Shown here piece by piece: positions 8,667 to 16,594 of a stretch of 64,000 bases of DNA. The stretch comes from Legionella sainthelensi (GTDB lineage Bacteria > Pseudomonadota > Gammaproteobacteria > Legionellales > Legionellaceae), in contig NZ_LR134388.1 in NCBI RefSeq assembly GCF_900637685.1, positions 2,429,501 to 2,493,500 on the forward strand. The letters run 5' to 3'. Each line of letters opens with the position of its first letter. The first letter of the stretch is position 1. Position numbers and translations under genes: made by a program. The notes below the pieces were generated by a model. That model saw only the letters and a program-made list of their open reading frames with translations, was not told where the DNA came from and did no database searches.

Positions 8667-10290
8667 GTGAATCTCCTCTTTTCTGTAGATCACTGGTAAT
8701 ATGGCTAGCGAGTCTATCTGCTAGAGCCATAATAGTCAGTGTCAGATGTTTATCTGGTAAGTGGGGAATTACCCCTCCATCACATAAATATAAATTATCA
8801 TGACTAAAAGTTTTAAGATAAGCATCCACTATAGCCTCATTTTTGTTATTGCCCATACGACAGGTCCCTGCATAATGAATTCCAGTTCCATCATTGCTTA
8901 AATCATAAACAATATGTATGCCTGATGCCTTTCTTAATACTTTTCGGCCAAATTCAGCCATTTTTCTCATTCGCTCTTGCGTTTCTGCAGAGCTTTTATA
9001 ATGAATATCTACTTGTGGAACTCCATATTTGTCTCTATCTACTGATGGAGACACTCTATTACTAGCTAATAAATCACCTTCACAAAATAAACCTAAAGTC
9101 ACAAAAGAATGAAACATTGATTTAACGATAAAAGGCTTTATGATTCGAGGTATCCAACGAAGATCATTAAGATAATAAGGCACATCAGGTGGCGCTGAGA
9201 TTGAGTGACCAATGAAACGAAATAATTTTTCATTTGATAACTTGGCTTGTCCACCAATTATTAATAAATCACCATAACCAATATCAGGAGGTCGTTTACT
9301 AAACCACAATTTATATAGAGAAGTGGCTAAAACCACCTTAGGATTATCTTGAAGAAAACAGCCCAAAGAACCATTATGATTTGCCAAACCATTTGGAAAT
9401 GCGGTGTCATGAGAATTAAATAAAATTCGCGGTGTTTCTATAGCGCCAGCACTTAAGATAAAAATTCGTGCTTGAATGGTTTTACGTTCATTTGATTTAA
9501 GACATAGGTAATCAAGAGAACTAATCTGATTATTTTTATTGTTGCGATTCAAGCGAACTACTTTGGCATTTAATAATAAAGTGTAATTGCTCCGCTTACG
9601 AATTTCAGGTAAAAGGCGTGTAGAAAATTTATAAACCGCTCCTACTGGACAGCCAAAAGTACATATTCCTGTACTGATACAATGATTTGGTTTTTCTGTT
9701 CTGGTTTCAATTGCTTTGCGATTTGGAATTGCAAAACATTCAGGCCAACCACTATTTTTTACTGCATCAATGATGAGCTGATCCACAGGTCTAATCGGTT
9801 TAGGGGCAATATATTTCCCATTGGGCAAAACAGTTAAATGTTCTTCAGTTCCACACACACTAATCAGCTGTTCTACAGAGCTGTAATAAGGGGCTAAATC
9901 CTGATAATTAATAGGCCAGGTAGCTAAATCTGGTTCGCTGAAACGAACTGATACAGCATTCCACAGGTTTTGTAAGCCATTCAGTGCATAAATCTGAAAT
10001 TGGCGAAACTCAGACTCCGATTTTTTACTGCTGGAACGTATCGAAGAATCTGCAAATAAATCATGAATAAATAGTGCATCGCCTATGTGAGGTGGAAACG
10101 TAGTCTTAGGTTTGATTCCAAAACCTTTCTTAATCCCGGGTGGGTTAATATCAGTAAAATAATTGGAAGGCAATTCATCACCTTGCTCCACTGAAATGAC
10201 ATTAAGACCCGCCTTAGCTAAACGGTAGGCTAGGATTCCACCAGCTGCACCAGTTCCCACAATGCAACAGTCATATGTTTTAGTAATCAA
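8659..10290 (-). CDS. GMC-family FAD oxidoreductase (sugar or polyol dehydrogenase type)
   Basis: A 543-aa flavoprotein. The N-terminal Rossmann motif is VGTGAAGGILAYRLAKAG (residues 11-28). A cysteine-bearing middle segment CISTGICTFGCPVGAV and the FILSAGAIETPRIL segment follow. The C-terminal GMC block contains HYAGTCRMG and then LYLCDGGVIPHLPDKHLTLT, with His in the active-site positions. This arrangement matches polyol, gluconate and aminoglycoside-sugar oxidising GMC enzymes rather than choline dehydrogenase. It probably oxidises a hydroxyl to a carbonyl for the downstream aminotransferase. It starts 5 bp after the small upstream gene and overlaps the aminotransferase start. Confidence 0.9.
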   Translation of the reverse strand: MITKTYDCCIVGTGAAGGILAYRLAKAGLNVISVEQGDELPSNYFTDINPPGIKKGFGIKPKTTFPPHIGDALFIHDLFADSSIRSSSKKSESEFRQFQIYALNGLQNLWNAVSVRFSEPDLATWPINYQDLAPYYSSVEQLISVCGTEEHLTVLPNGKYIAPKPIRPVDQLIIDAVKNSGWPECFAIPNRKAIETRTEKPNHCISTGICTFGCPVGAVYKFSTRLLPEIRKRSNYTLLLNAKVVRLNRNNKNNQISSLDYLCLKSNERKTIQARIFILSAGAIETPRILFNSHDTAFPNGLANHNGSLGCFLQDNPKVVLATSLYKLWFSKRPPDIGYGDLLIIGGQAKLSNEKLFRFIGHSISAPPDVPYYLNDLRWIPRIIKPFIVKSMFHSFVTLGLFCEGDLLASNRVSPSVDRDKYGVPQVDIHYKSSAETQERMRKMAEFGRKVLRKASGIHIVYDLSNDGTGIHYAGTCRMGNNKNEAIVDAYLKTFSHDNLYLCDGGVIPHLPDKHLTLTIMALADRLASHITSDLQKRGDSHE

Positions 10291-10294
10291 TTAA

Positions 10295-10582
10295 TCACCC
10301 CGCATCTTTTAAAAATTGAGGTGAGGTAAAATAAAGATAATCAAAGAAGCAATTTATTATCCTTTTATCATCACTCCCTAAATCCGACCAAGAAATAGTC
10401 CTGGTATTTTGGAAATTACTTTTTTTAGCACAGCGTTCCAATAGCTCATGTAATTGATTGTTCGCACTAATAAACGAGGCAAGTGTATCGGTTAAACCCA
10501 TTACAGTTTTCTCATAAAAATGACCTTGTGCTAATTGATTTAGCATTTCCACCATCATTTCACCTGTAATTACATAACTCAT
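10295..10582 (-). CDS. Small protein, possible accessory subunit of the GMC oxidoreductase
   Basis: A 95-aa acidic protein, first gene of the four-gene operon. It ends 4 bp before the GMC oxidoreductase start. It has no signal peptide or membrane segment and is mostly helical, ending SDDKRIINCFFDYLYFTSPQFL. Some GMC dehydrogenases (gluconate, sorbitol and fructose types) have a small subunit encoded directly upstream. The position and the aromatic C-terminal pattern suggest the same here, but I cannot show homology. Confidence 0.6.
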   Translation of the reverse strand: MSYVITGEMMVEMLNQLAQGHFYEKTVMGLTDTLASFISANNQLHELLERCAKKSNFQNTRTISWSDLGSDDKRIINCFFDYLYFTSPQFLKDAG

Positions 10583-10688
10583 CGCGAATCTACTTGCAAA
10601 ATGTATTATTTATAAGTTAAGTATAGTAATGAATTTATTAATTTTGTGATGTCAACATTCTTTTTAAGGCGTATTAAGGAAAATCATT
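10583..10688. promoter_or_regulatory. Divergent promoter region between the amination operon and the second sugar porter
   Basis: This 106-bp AT-rich spacer lies between two divergent transcription units and must hold both promoters. On the plus strand a weak purine-rich site (AAGGAAAATC) precedes the ATG at 10689. No clear operator palindrome or adjacent regulator gene was seen. Confidence 0.4.
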
Positions 10689-12047
10689 ATGGCCTGGTTA
10701 GTAGCAATTATTGGATCAGTAGCCGGCTTTTTATTCGGGTATGATGAAGGAATCATTGCTGGTTCTTTGGATCTAATTAAAACTCAGTTTAATATGAGTC
10801 ATACTTCAGTTGGGGTGATGACTTCTGCGCTACCTTTTGGCGCATTATTTGGCTCCATGTTAGTTGGTTCCATATTGGCCTCTAAAGTAGTCAAACATAT
10901 AGGCCGAAAGAAATGCTTATCTTTTGCGGGAGCTTTGTTTTTTATCGGTGCTTTAGGTGCTACTTTTGCGGAAGCTGAAGGGATATTAATTATTTCTCGG
11001 TTTATTCTTGGAATAGCAATAGGTATTGCAGCAGTTACGACTCCACTTTATTTAGCCGAGACAGCCCCAGCCCACTTACGTGGTGCTATGGTAGCTATTT
11101 ATCAATTAGCGATTACTATAGGGATTGTATGCGCCTACTCTGTCAATTTGCTTTTAATTAATTATGGCTCCTGGCGAGCTATGTTTGCTTCAAGCCTTAT
11201 CCCATCCACCATTCTAGTTTTTGGCGTTTTATTATTACCAGAGTCCCCACGATGGCTTCTTAGTATCGGCAAACGTGATGAAGCTAAATCAGCTTTGCAA
11301 AAACTTCATAAGGAAAACAGTCAGGCTGAGTTCATGGAAATTGAGCAGACATTATCACATGAACCTCCAAAAGGAGATTGGCATGCCTTATTTAGAAAGC
11401 CTTTATTGCCTGTTTTGTCTTTAGGCATGATTTTGTTTTGTTTGCAACAACTCAGTGGAATTAATGTCATTATCTATTATGCCCCTGAAATCTTTAAGAA
11501 TATGGGATTTTCCAGTAGCACTGGACAGATTTTAGCAACAATGGGTATTGGACTTGTAAATATGGTTATCACCATACTAGCCGTATTCTATGTTGATAGA
11601 ATAGGACGGCGAAAATTATTATTGTTTGGTTTTGCTGGAACTGGTATTAGTCTTGCTGTTCTGGGCTTACTGTCTTATCATCAAGTCAGTTTTCTGGCTT
11701 ATTTATCTGTTATTTGTTTGACAGTATATATTATTGCTTTTGCCATTAGTCTGGGCCCGATTCCTTATATCGCAATGTCAGAGATTTTTCCATTATACGT
11801 ACGTGGTGGAGGAATGGGATTATCTTCTATAAGTAATTGGGGATTTAATGGTATTGTCGTGTTTATGTTCCCCATTATGTTTCATGCCTTTGGGGTTGAA
11901 TATACCTTTTTGATTTATGCGGCTATTTGCTTCGTAGGGTTAATGTACACATATATTTACATGCCTGAGACAAAAAATTTAAGTTTAGAATTTATTGAAG
12001 AATATGTTATGAGTGGGAAACCGTTAAGATGGTTGGGGCGTCGTTGA
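10689..12047 (+). CDS. Sugar porter family MFS transporter (second copy, divergent)
   Basis: A 452-aa, 12-TM sugar porter, divergent from the amination operon. Marks are FLFGYDEGIIAGSLDL in TM1, the GRKK loop 2-3, AETAPAHLRGAMVAIYQLAI, PESPRWLL, QQLSGINVIIYYAPEIF, DRIGRRKLLLFG and PETKNLSLEFIEE. It is related to the porter at 6031-7392 but clearly diverged, so the two may carry different substrates or serve uptake and export. Bacterial members of this family take up glucose, xylose, arabinose, galactose or myo-inositol; the sequence alone does not decide. Confidence 0.9.
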   Translation: MAWLVAIIGSVAGFLFGYDEGIIAGSLDLIKTQFNMSHTSVGVMTSALPFGALFGSMLVGSILASKVVKHIGRKKCLSFAGALFFIGALGATFAEAEGILIISRFILGIAIGIAAVTTPLYLAETAPAHLRGAMVAIYQLAITIGIVCAYSVNLLLINYGSWRAMFASSLIPSTILVFGVLLLPESPRWLLSIGKRDEAKSALQKLHKENSQAEFMEIEQTLSHEPPKGDWHALFRKPLLPVLSLGMILFCLQQLSGINVIIYYAPEIFKNMGFSSSTGQILATMGIGLVNMVITILAVFYVDRIGRRKLLLFGFAGTGISLAVLGLLSYHQVSFLAYLSVICLTVYIIAFAISLGPIPYIAMSEIFPLYVRGGGMGLSSISNWGFNGIVVFMFPIMFHAFGVEYTFLIYAAICFVGLMYTYIYMPETKNLSLEFIEEYVMSGKPLRWLGRR

Positions 12048-12231
12048 TGTAAGTACATGGATTTAAATTATGGCCTACCGAAAATTTTATGAAATTACTA
12101 GTTACCATGAAAAAATCAAACGCTTCAGGCCAATTAAGATCGAAGACTGAGTACTTTATTCTCTTATGGTGCGGTTATCATGACATTAAAGTTAAATCAT
12201 TAGTCATTTAAATAGCATTGTTGGCTATAGT

Positions 12232-12684
12232 ATGGATTATTTCTTGCGTCATTTTATTATCTTAATAGTTACAATCCTTATATTTTTATCCCCTTTAATT
12301 CAAGCCAAAGAAGGAGTTTCAACTCCAGAACCACTTTCTGAATATAATGAAAATGATGAGTTACCAGTAGGCTCAGGAACTTTACCGGAATCTAAATCTC
12401 AGATGTTAGAAAATTGGTCTAAAACACCCAGTTTAAAAAAGTTGGGAATTGAACCTAAATTAATTTGGGTTAGTGATTTGTTAGGTAACCCCATTGGCGG
12501 TGTACCTCATGGTTTCCGTGAATTTGATAATTTATTTTTTGGATTAGATGTTAATCTCGAGAAATTAACGAGTGCACCGAAAACCAAATTTTTTACCTCT
12601 ATGTCATAGCGATCTGGGACAAGCCTTACAAAGTTGGATATAAAAAACACATTCTTTAGGAGAGAATTCGAAGCATGGCGGTGA
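12232..12684 (+). pseudogene. Truncated OprB-type carbohydrate porin with a nonsense codon
   Basis: The reading frame opens with a signal peptide (hydrophobic residues 8-24, cleavage near IQAKEG) and runs into the N terminus of a carbohydrate-selective porin: LGIEPKLIWVSDLLGNPIGG, then FREFDNLFFGLDVNLEKL. After FFTSMS an in-frame TAG at 12607-12609 stands where the family normally has Gln in S-Q-R-S-G-T-S-L, and the frame then continues RSGTSLTKLDIKNTF before ending. The rest of the barrel is gone; IS481 and toxin remnants follow. It probably once supplied the outer-membrane step for the sugar cassette upstream. Confidence 0.75.
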
Positions 12685-12686
12685 TT

Positions 12687-12947
12687 TCAACATCCGAAGA
12701 CCTCTTTCTTTGCTTTTAATATTTCTTTTTCTAATTGGAAGGGCAATTGATTCGCATAGCGATGAGGCCTTCTACTTCTATCTTGTAACCCTTCTAAACC
12801 ACTATCTTTATAACGATCAAAAATTTTGTATCCTGTCTTACGAGAAATACCAAATTCTTGGCATAAAGAAGACATTTGTTCGCCATCTAACAATCTTGCT
12901 ACAAATTTTATCTTTTCATCCACTTTATTACACTCCTGCCAGGGCAT
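12687..12947 (-). pseudogene. IS481-family transposase, N-terminal remnant
   Basis: An 86-aa fragment with the IS481 N-terminal HTH: VDEKIKFVARLLDGEQMSSL, then CQEFGISRKTGYKIFDRYK and GLEGLQDRSRRPHRYANQLP. The DDE catalytic domain is absent. The frame stops at the junction with the porin remnant. It overlaps the toxin remnant on the same strand in another frame, marking an old insertion or deletion junction. Confidence 0.82.
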
Positions 12948-13150
12948 TTCTCTTCTCCAGAAATGTCTTTATATATAGCACGCCATTGTTTATTTAATCG
13001 TATCGAGCGCTGTCCCTTACGATCCCCTACAAGTGGTTCATCATGCCAACCTGGACGCTTCCGAGTTTCTTCAAGGCCTGATTTATTAACAGCCACCAAC
13101 CAAGCGCGAAATTTTTCCTGAAGATAAAGTGGCGCCGTTGTTTTAGTTCC
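12908..13150 (-). pseudogene. RelE/HigB-like toxin remnant
   Basis: The minus-strand frame reads LYLQEKFRAWLVAVNKSGLE, then a basic stretch with RKRPGWHDEPLVGDRKGQR followed by SIRLNKQWRAIYKDISGEE. This is the core of a RelE-fold ribosome-dependent endoribonuclease toxin (GxRSIRLNxxWRAIY pattern). No good start codon lies upstream (the only one in frame is a TTG inside the domain), and the C terminus runs into the IS481 remnant. No antitoxin gene remains. I judge it dead. Confidence 0.65.
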
Positions 13151-13159
13151 AGGAGTTGT

Positions 13160-13383
13160 AATGATGAACCATCAAATCATGAATTAAATTTACCAAGCCT
13201 CATCCATACCATTCATGGTGCTGGTTCTATTGACTTCCACTACTACCATACTGTCAGAAAAATGAGGGAAATAGCAAAAAACGAAGAAGGTGAACTAAGT
13301 AAGTATTATATGAGCCAATATATTACTCCTGAACTTTTGCAAAAAGATTTTAATTCTAAGTTCCCTAGAGAAACGAATTTTTA
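13160..13383 (+). pseudogene. C-terminal fragment of an unidentified protein
   Basis: A plus-strand frame without a usable start ends at 13383. It contains HTIHGAGSIDFHYYHTVRKM and EGELSKYYMSQYITPELLQK. The amino-acid composition is protein-like, and the HTIHGAGS stretch looks conserved, but I do not recognise the family. It is probably the tail of a gene lost when the surrounding remnants formed. Confidence 0.45.
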
Positions 13384-13750
13384 ATCCAACTTTTTGAATT
13401 TTGGGTTTATGGGGCAAAATCGACACAGACCACCTAAAATAGGGATTATATAGACAAGGCTTCAAAAATTATGGCGTAACAAATTTGTAACAAACTGTAG
13501 TATACACCCTAGTTGTTTCAAGCAGCTTTAGGCAGTAATTGCTAATTTTGTTAACTCGCAACCTGCTGATTTTGTTAAATAATTTTCTTGATCAATGTGG
13601 CTAAAAACCAGGGGGGTCTGGGGTTAGAATCCTTCCAGGAGTGCCGTTTTTAACTAAATAAAATCAATAAATTAGTTAAAAGCTTGTGTCATAAAGCCAG
13701 CTACTGTGGCAAGAACGTGTCGTAAACTCGTTCTGAAGCCATCTTCATAG
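13384..13750. other. Intergenic region with a tRNA 3'-end-like sequence
   Basis: No gene is visible. At 13616-13647 the sequence GGGGTTAGAATCCTTCCAGG resembles the T-arm and acceptor end of a tRNA, but the stem pairing is imperfect and no rest of a tRNA lies upstream. A related stretch lies at 22448-22486. It may be a decayed attachment site. Confidence 0.3.
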
Positions 13751-15049
13751 TTAAAGCTCCATTATAGTAATTTGTTCGCTCTGCTCTAATAAATGTTTAC
13801 ATCTTTTAGCGACAATTACTTGATATTCATTTAAATATTTCATTTTTTTATCATCTACAGCAATACGCTGAATTTCCTCTTGCAAAGCAGTGGCCAGTTT
13901 ATCAATTAATAGCTTTAACCGTTTAGCTACTAACAACCTTGGCAACTTACATGTATCAGCAAAGTCAGCCAATTGATAAGCATTGACATTATCATCTTCA
14001 AATTCATCTCCTAATGCCATTGCCAAATTATGCTCAAATTCAGGATACATTTTTATATTGACTAAATCATAAAATGGTGCCAACGAAATGCCGTCAACTC
14101 CGACAAAAAAACTTATATTTTTACCATGAGCGTCACAATTAAATATCAAAACATTAAATAAAACCCAGTCGAGTATTTGTTGCTTGGTTTTTGCTGGGTT
14201 CATACATTGATTTGCAAAATCAAATAGTTTAGGCAAACTTACCCCATCTCTAATATGAGCAACATCCCTTCCATTCCCAAAATTTTGTTCATACTTATAT
14301 TCAGGAGGTAAATTCAATGCCTGACAACCATCTATTAAATGACGTCTTTTTACTGTATTAGTAGTAACCAGTTTCCTATCAAAACGCTCTACCAATAAAG
14401 CAGAATGCTGACCAAAATGCAGCATCTGAACATTGGCAACACTCAATGCACAACGTCTAGCAAGTTGCATACTTAGATATTCATTTAAAACTAAATTTGA
14501 AAGTTTTTGTGTTTCAAATTTAAGAATATGTGTAGAGCATAAACCACCTTCTCCAAAACCAAGCTCCCCTTTTTTATTTATTACTATATTAATTTTATCC
14601 TGCACTCCAGCAACTGAAAGTCGGGGTTTTCCATCCCAAACAATTAAACTATAAGAATCAGGATGATTTAATCGCTCCTCTAATTCTTCATTAGTTATAA
14701 GCCGAAAATTAGCTTGGCTAGGAATTGCCTGATTCGATGGCAATATTACTAATGAGCCAGGAATATCCAATCCTAAGGCTCTAATAAGCCCAAATGTATT
14801 AGATTTACTTACATGGAAACTATCAATCAAAACTTCTAGAGGTTTTCCTTCAGGTAATAAATTTCGTAGAAATCGTTGTACATTTAATGGTGGGATATCT
14901 TCATAAAAAGGCAAGTGTGGTGAAATAGCATACCCTGCCTTTTGCCAATTTTCGCTATAAGTCCAGTACAGCTGATCCTCGATAGGTGTGATATTAGCTA
15001 TTTGAATTTCTCCTAGATAAACATCCAGGACCTTCTTATCTCCAATCAT
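13751..15049 (-). CDS. hipA: HipA-family serine/threonine kinase toxin
   Basis: A 432-aa HipA toxin. Members phosphorylate targets such as glutamyl-tRNA synthetase and induce growth arrest and persistence. The N-terminal HipA_N region includes RFLRNLLPEGKPLEVL. The kinase core includes SVAGVQDKINIVINKKGELG, HILKFE (ATP Lys), the catalytic loop FNCDAHGKNISFF and the metal-binding APFYDLVN. All key residues are present and the length is normal. I chose the ATG at 15049, preceded by GAGGAGG; an ATG four codons upstream is possible. It overlaps hipB by 14 bp, so the pair is translationally coupled. Confidence 0.92.
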   Translation of the reverse strand: MIGDKKVLDVYLGEIQIANITPIEDQLYWTYSENWQKAGYAISPHLPFYEDIPPLNVQRFLRNLLPEGKPLEVLIDSFHVSKSNTFGLIRALGLDIPGSLVILPSNQAIPSQANFRLITNEELEERLNHPDSYSLIVWDGKPRLSVAGVQDKINIVINKKGELGFGEGGLCSTHILKFETQKLSNLVLNEYLSMQLARRCALSVANVQMLHFGQHSALLVERFDRKLVTTNTVKRRHLIDGCQALNLPPEYKYEQNFGNGRDVAHIRDGVSLPKLFDFANQCMNPAKTKQQILDWVLFNVLIFNCDAHGKNISFFVGVDGISLAPFYDLVNIKMYPEFEHNLAMALGDEFEDDNVNAYQLADFADTCKLPRLLVAKRLKLLIDKLATALQEEIQRIAVDDKKMKYLNEYQVIVAKRCKHLLEQSEQITIMEL

Positions 15050-15317
15050 TTTCCTCCTCATCGCTATCTACCCATGGCTTTATATAAAGATTTATTCCTA
15101 AACCAGAGCAAATTTGCAATACACTCGCTAATTGACAGTTCGATTGGCCATGTTCGATTTTCATAAAAGTTTCTTTAGCGACACCGCATAAAGCAGCCGC
15201 ATCCTCCAATCGTAAATCACTTTGAGTTCGACGTGCTTTAATCACTTCTCCTAGTAATTCTACGGTTAAAGGTTGTAAAAGATTAGGGGTTTTAAATTTT
15301 TTAATTCGCTTAGCCAT
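15036..15317 (-). CDS. hipB: HipB-like Xre-family antitoxin
   Basis: A 93-aa DNA-binding antitoxin. Residues 20-75 form an HTH of the Cro/CI type (LGEVIKARRTQSDLRLEDAA followed by LCGVAKETFMKIEHGQSNCQ), and an acidic tail DSDEEEND follows. In this family HipB neutralises HipA and represses the operon by binding palindromes upstream. Three such palindromes lie just upstream here. It ends inside the start of hipA. Confidence 0.92.
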   Translation of the reverse strand: MAKRIKKFKTPNLLQPLTVELLGEVIKARRTQSDLRLEDAAALCGVAKETFMKIEHGQSNCQLASVLQICSGLGINLYIKPWVDSDEEENDWR

Positions 15318-15321
15318 ATAA

Positions 15322-15436
15322 TCCTACTGGAATAGACTTATAAAGTATTTCGATTTAAATTTACTATTAATCCTATTATAGTAGGATTAAATTTAAAAAG
15401 AACAATATTATTATTTAAAATCCTATCCTAATAGGA
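15322..15436. promoter_or_regulatory. hipBA operator region: three TCCTA-N6-TAGGA palindromes
   Basis: Two perfect palindromes with identical half-sites and spacing lie upstream of hipB: TCCTATTATAGTAGGA at 15371-15386 and TCCTATCCTAATAGGA at 15421-15436. A degenerate third, TCCTACTGGAATAGAC, at 15322-15337 directly abuts the hipB start. The centres are about 50 bp apart. Known HipB operators are likewise short interrupted palindromes (TATCC-N8-GGATA in E. coli), so autorepression by cooperative binding is the natural reading. Confidence 0.78.
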
Positions 15437-15621
15437 TTTTAAATATGTACTACTTTACCACTTAAGAACTCTGCGTCCCCCAAAATAGCGATATCATCCT
15501 AATTTTAAAGTTTAAACTTTGAATTTTAATGATGACAATATTCAAATAGTCAGCTCAATTCTTACACAAAGAAAATTTTGAGATCTAATTAATTCATACG
15601 TAAATTTATTTACCTCGTGCA

Positions 15622-15896
15622 TTAATCTCTTAAAATTTCGTTTTCAAAATTGAGTTCTGTTAAGCCTGCATTTTCTAACTTATATCTCAAATAATTTATT
15701 TTATTATGAGGTACCACGAGAATAAATATTTTCTTAGTACGAGTTAAAGCTACATACAATCCTACCGAGTTCGGTATGTACTCCATTTATCATCGCTTTC
15801 ATATGCCCTTTAGTGCCTGCATATATAAAACTGCTTCAATGCTTTCTACTTTGGTCTGATGGACCGTATCTATTCGTATTCTAGATAAAGTGGAGA
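15622..15896 (-). pseudogene. C-terminal remnant of a superfamily I (UvrD/Rep-like) helicase
   Basis: Minus-strand translation gives helicase motif V (IRIDTVHQTKVESIEAVLYM) and, after a TGA and a frame change, motif VI (VGLYVALTRTKKIFILVVPH), then a tail KINYLRYKLENAGLTELNFE ending at 15622. The order and spacing are those of the last part of a UvrD-type helicase. No upstream part is readable, so it is a decayed fragment. Confidence 0.7.
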
Positions 15897-16447
15897 TATT
15901 TTATCATAACCAGATAAAAGTAAACTTGAAAGTTATCGCTTACTCAATTTACAATTTATATTGGAAATAGGCTATAGCCCATATGTATCTCGACATTTTT
16001 AAGAATTTCACTAAATTTGTTTTTAATTTCTCTAACCATTCAGCATTTGCATTTAGAGACGATTTAGGTTTACATTAAGATCTGAATGGCCTTAAAAGTT
16101 TCTAATAATACCTGAGCAAGATTAGACATGTTTCTGAAGGTCTTTCACTTTGGACTACTTAAGAATAAAGCAAAATATGCTCAAAATCAGCTTCTCCCCT
16201 AATTTCATCATCCAGCAAGTTCCTTAGAGACCATTGAATGTATGAAAAATCATGTGCTTGTCACTCGCATCTGGCAAAAAAGATGTGATTCAATTTTATT
16301 GGTCAAATGCAATAAATTTTATCATTCCATGCTGGAAAAATGGATACAAACATGGCAAGAGTGAGACTAATTTTTGGGGTTAAAAATCCCCATAAAATTA
16401 CCTTCCGAAAGATAAATGCTATAGTTAACTAATCATCTGGGAGTTAC
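15897..16447. other. Gene-poor region with unreadable fragments
   Basis: No complete gene is seen. A plus-strand stretch at 16217-16364 stays open (about 49 codons, containing KNHVLVTRIWQKRCDSILLV) but has no start or homology I recognise. The rest is AT-rich and probably continues the decayed gene debris seen from 12.2 kb. Confidence 0.4.
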
Positions 16448-16585
16448 TTGGCATTTATTTTTCCTTTAAAAAAGGTGGCGAATAAAATCATAGAGGACCT
16501 TAAAAATCATGCAATTGAGAATGATGTAGAGGAGGAACAGAATATACTCAAATGTTATCACCTCTATCGAAATGCTCAACTATAG
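16448..16585 (+). CDS. Possible small protein upstream of the antiporter
   Basis: A 45-codon frame starts at TTG 16448, preceded by GGGAG, and ends 9 bp before the antiporter ATG. The product begins MAFIFPLKKVANKIIEDLKN and is charged and helical (VEEEQNILKCYHLY). The ribosome site and the tight spacing support it, but the TTG start and short length make it uncertain. Confidence 0.33.
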   Translation: MAFIFPLKKVANKIIEDLKNHAIENDVEEEQNILKCYHLYRNAQL

Positions 16586-16594
16586 GGAATTGGT

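Noticed and set aside
11221-11424. Plus-strand 67-codon frame inside the second sugar porter
   Set aside because: It is an out-of-frame shadow of the porter; the main frame has the conserved transporter motifs.
13616-13647. A tRNA gene
   Set aside because: Only a T-arm-like end is visible; there is no anticodon arm or D-arm upstream and the stem does not pair well.
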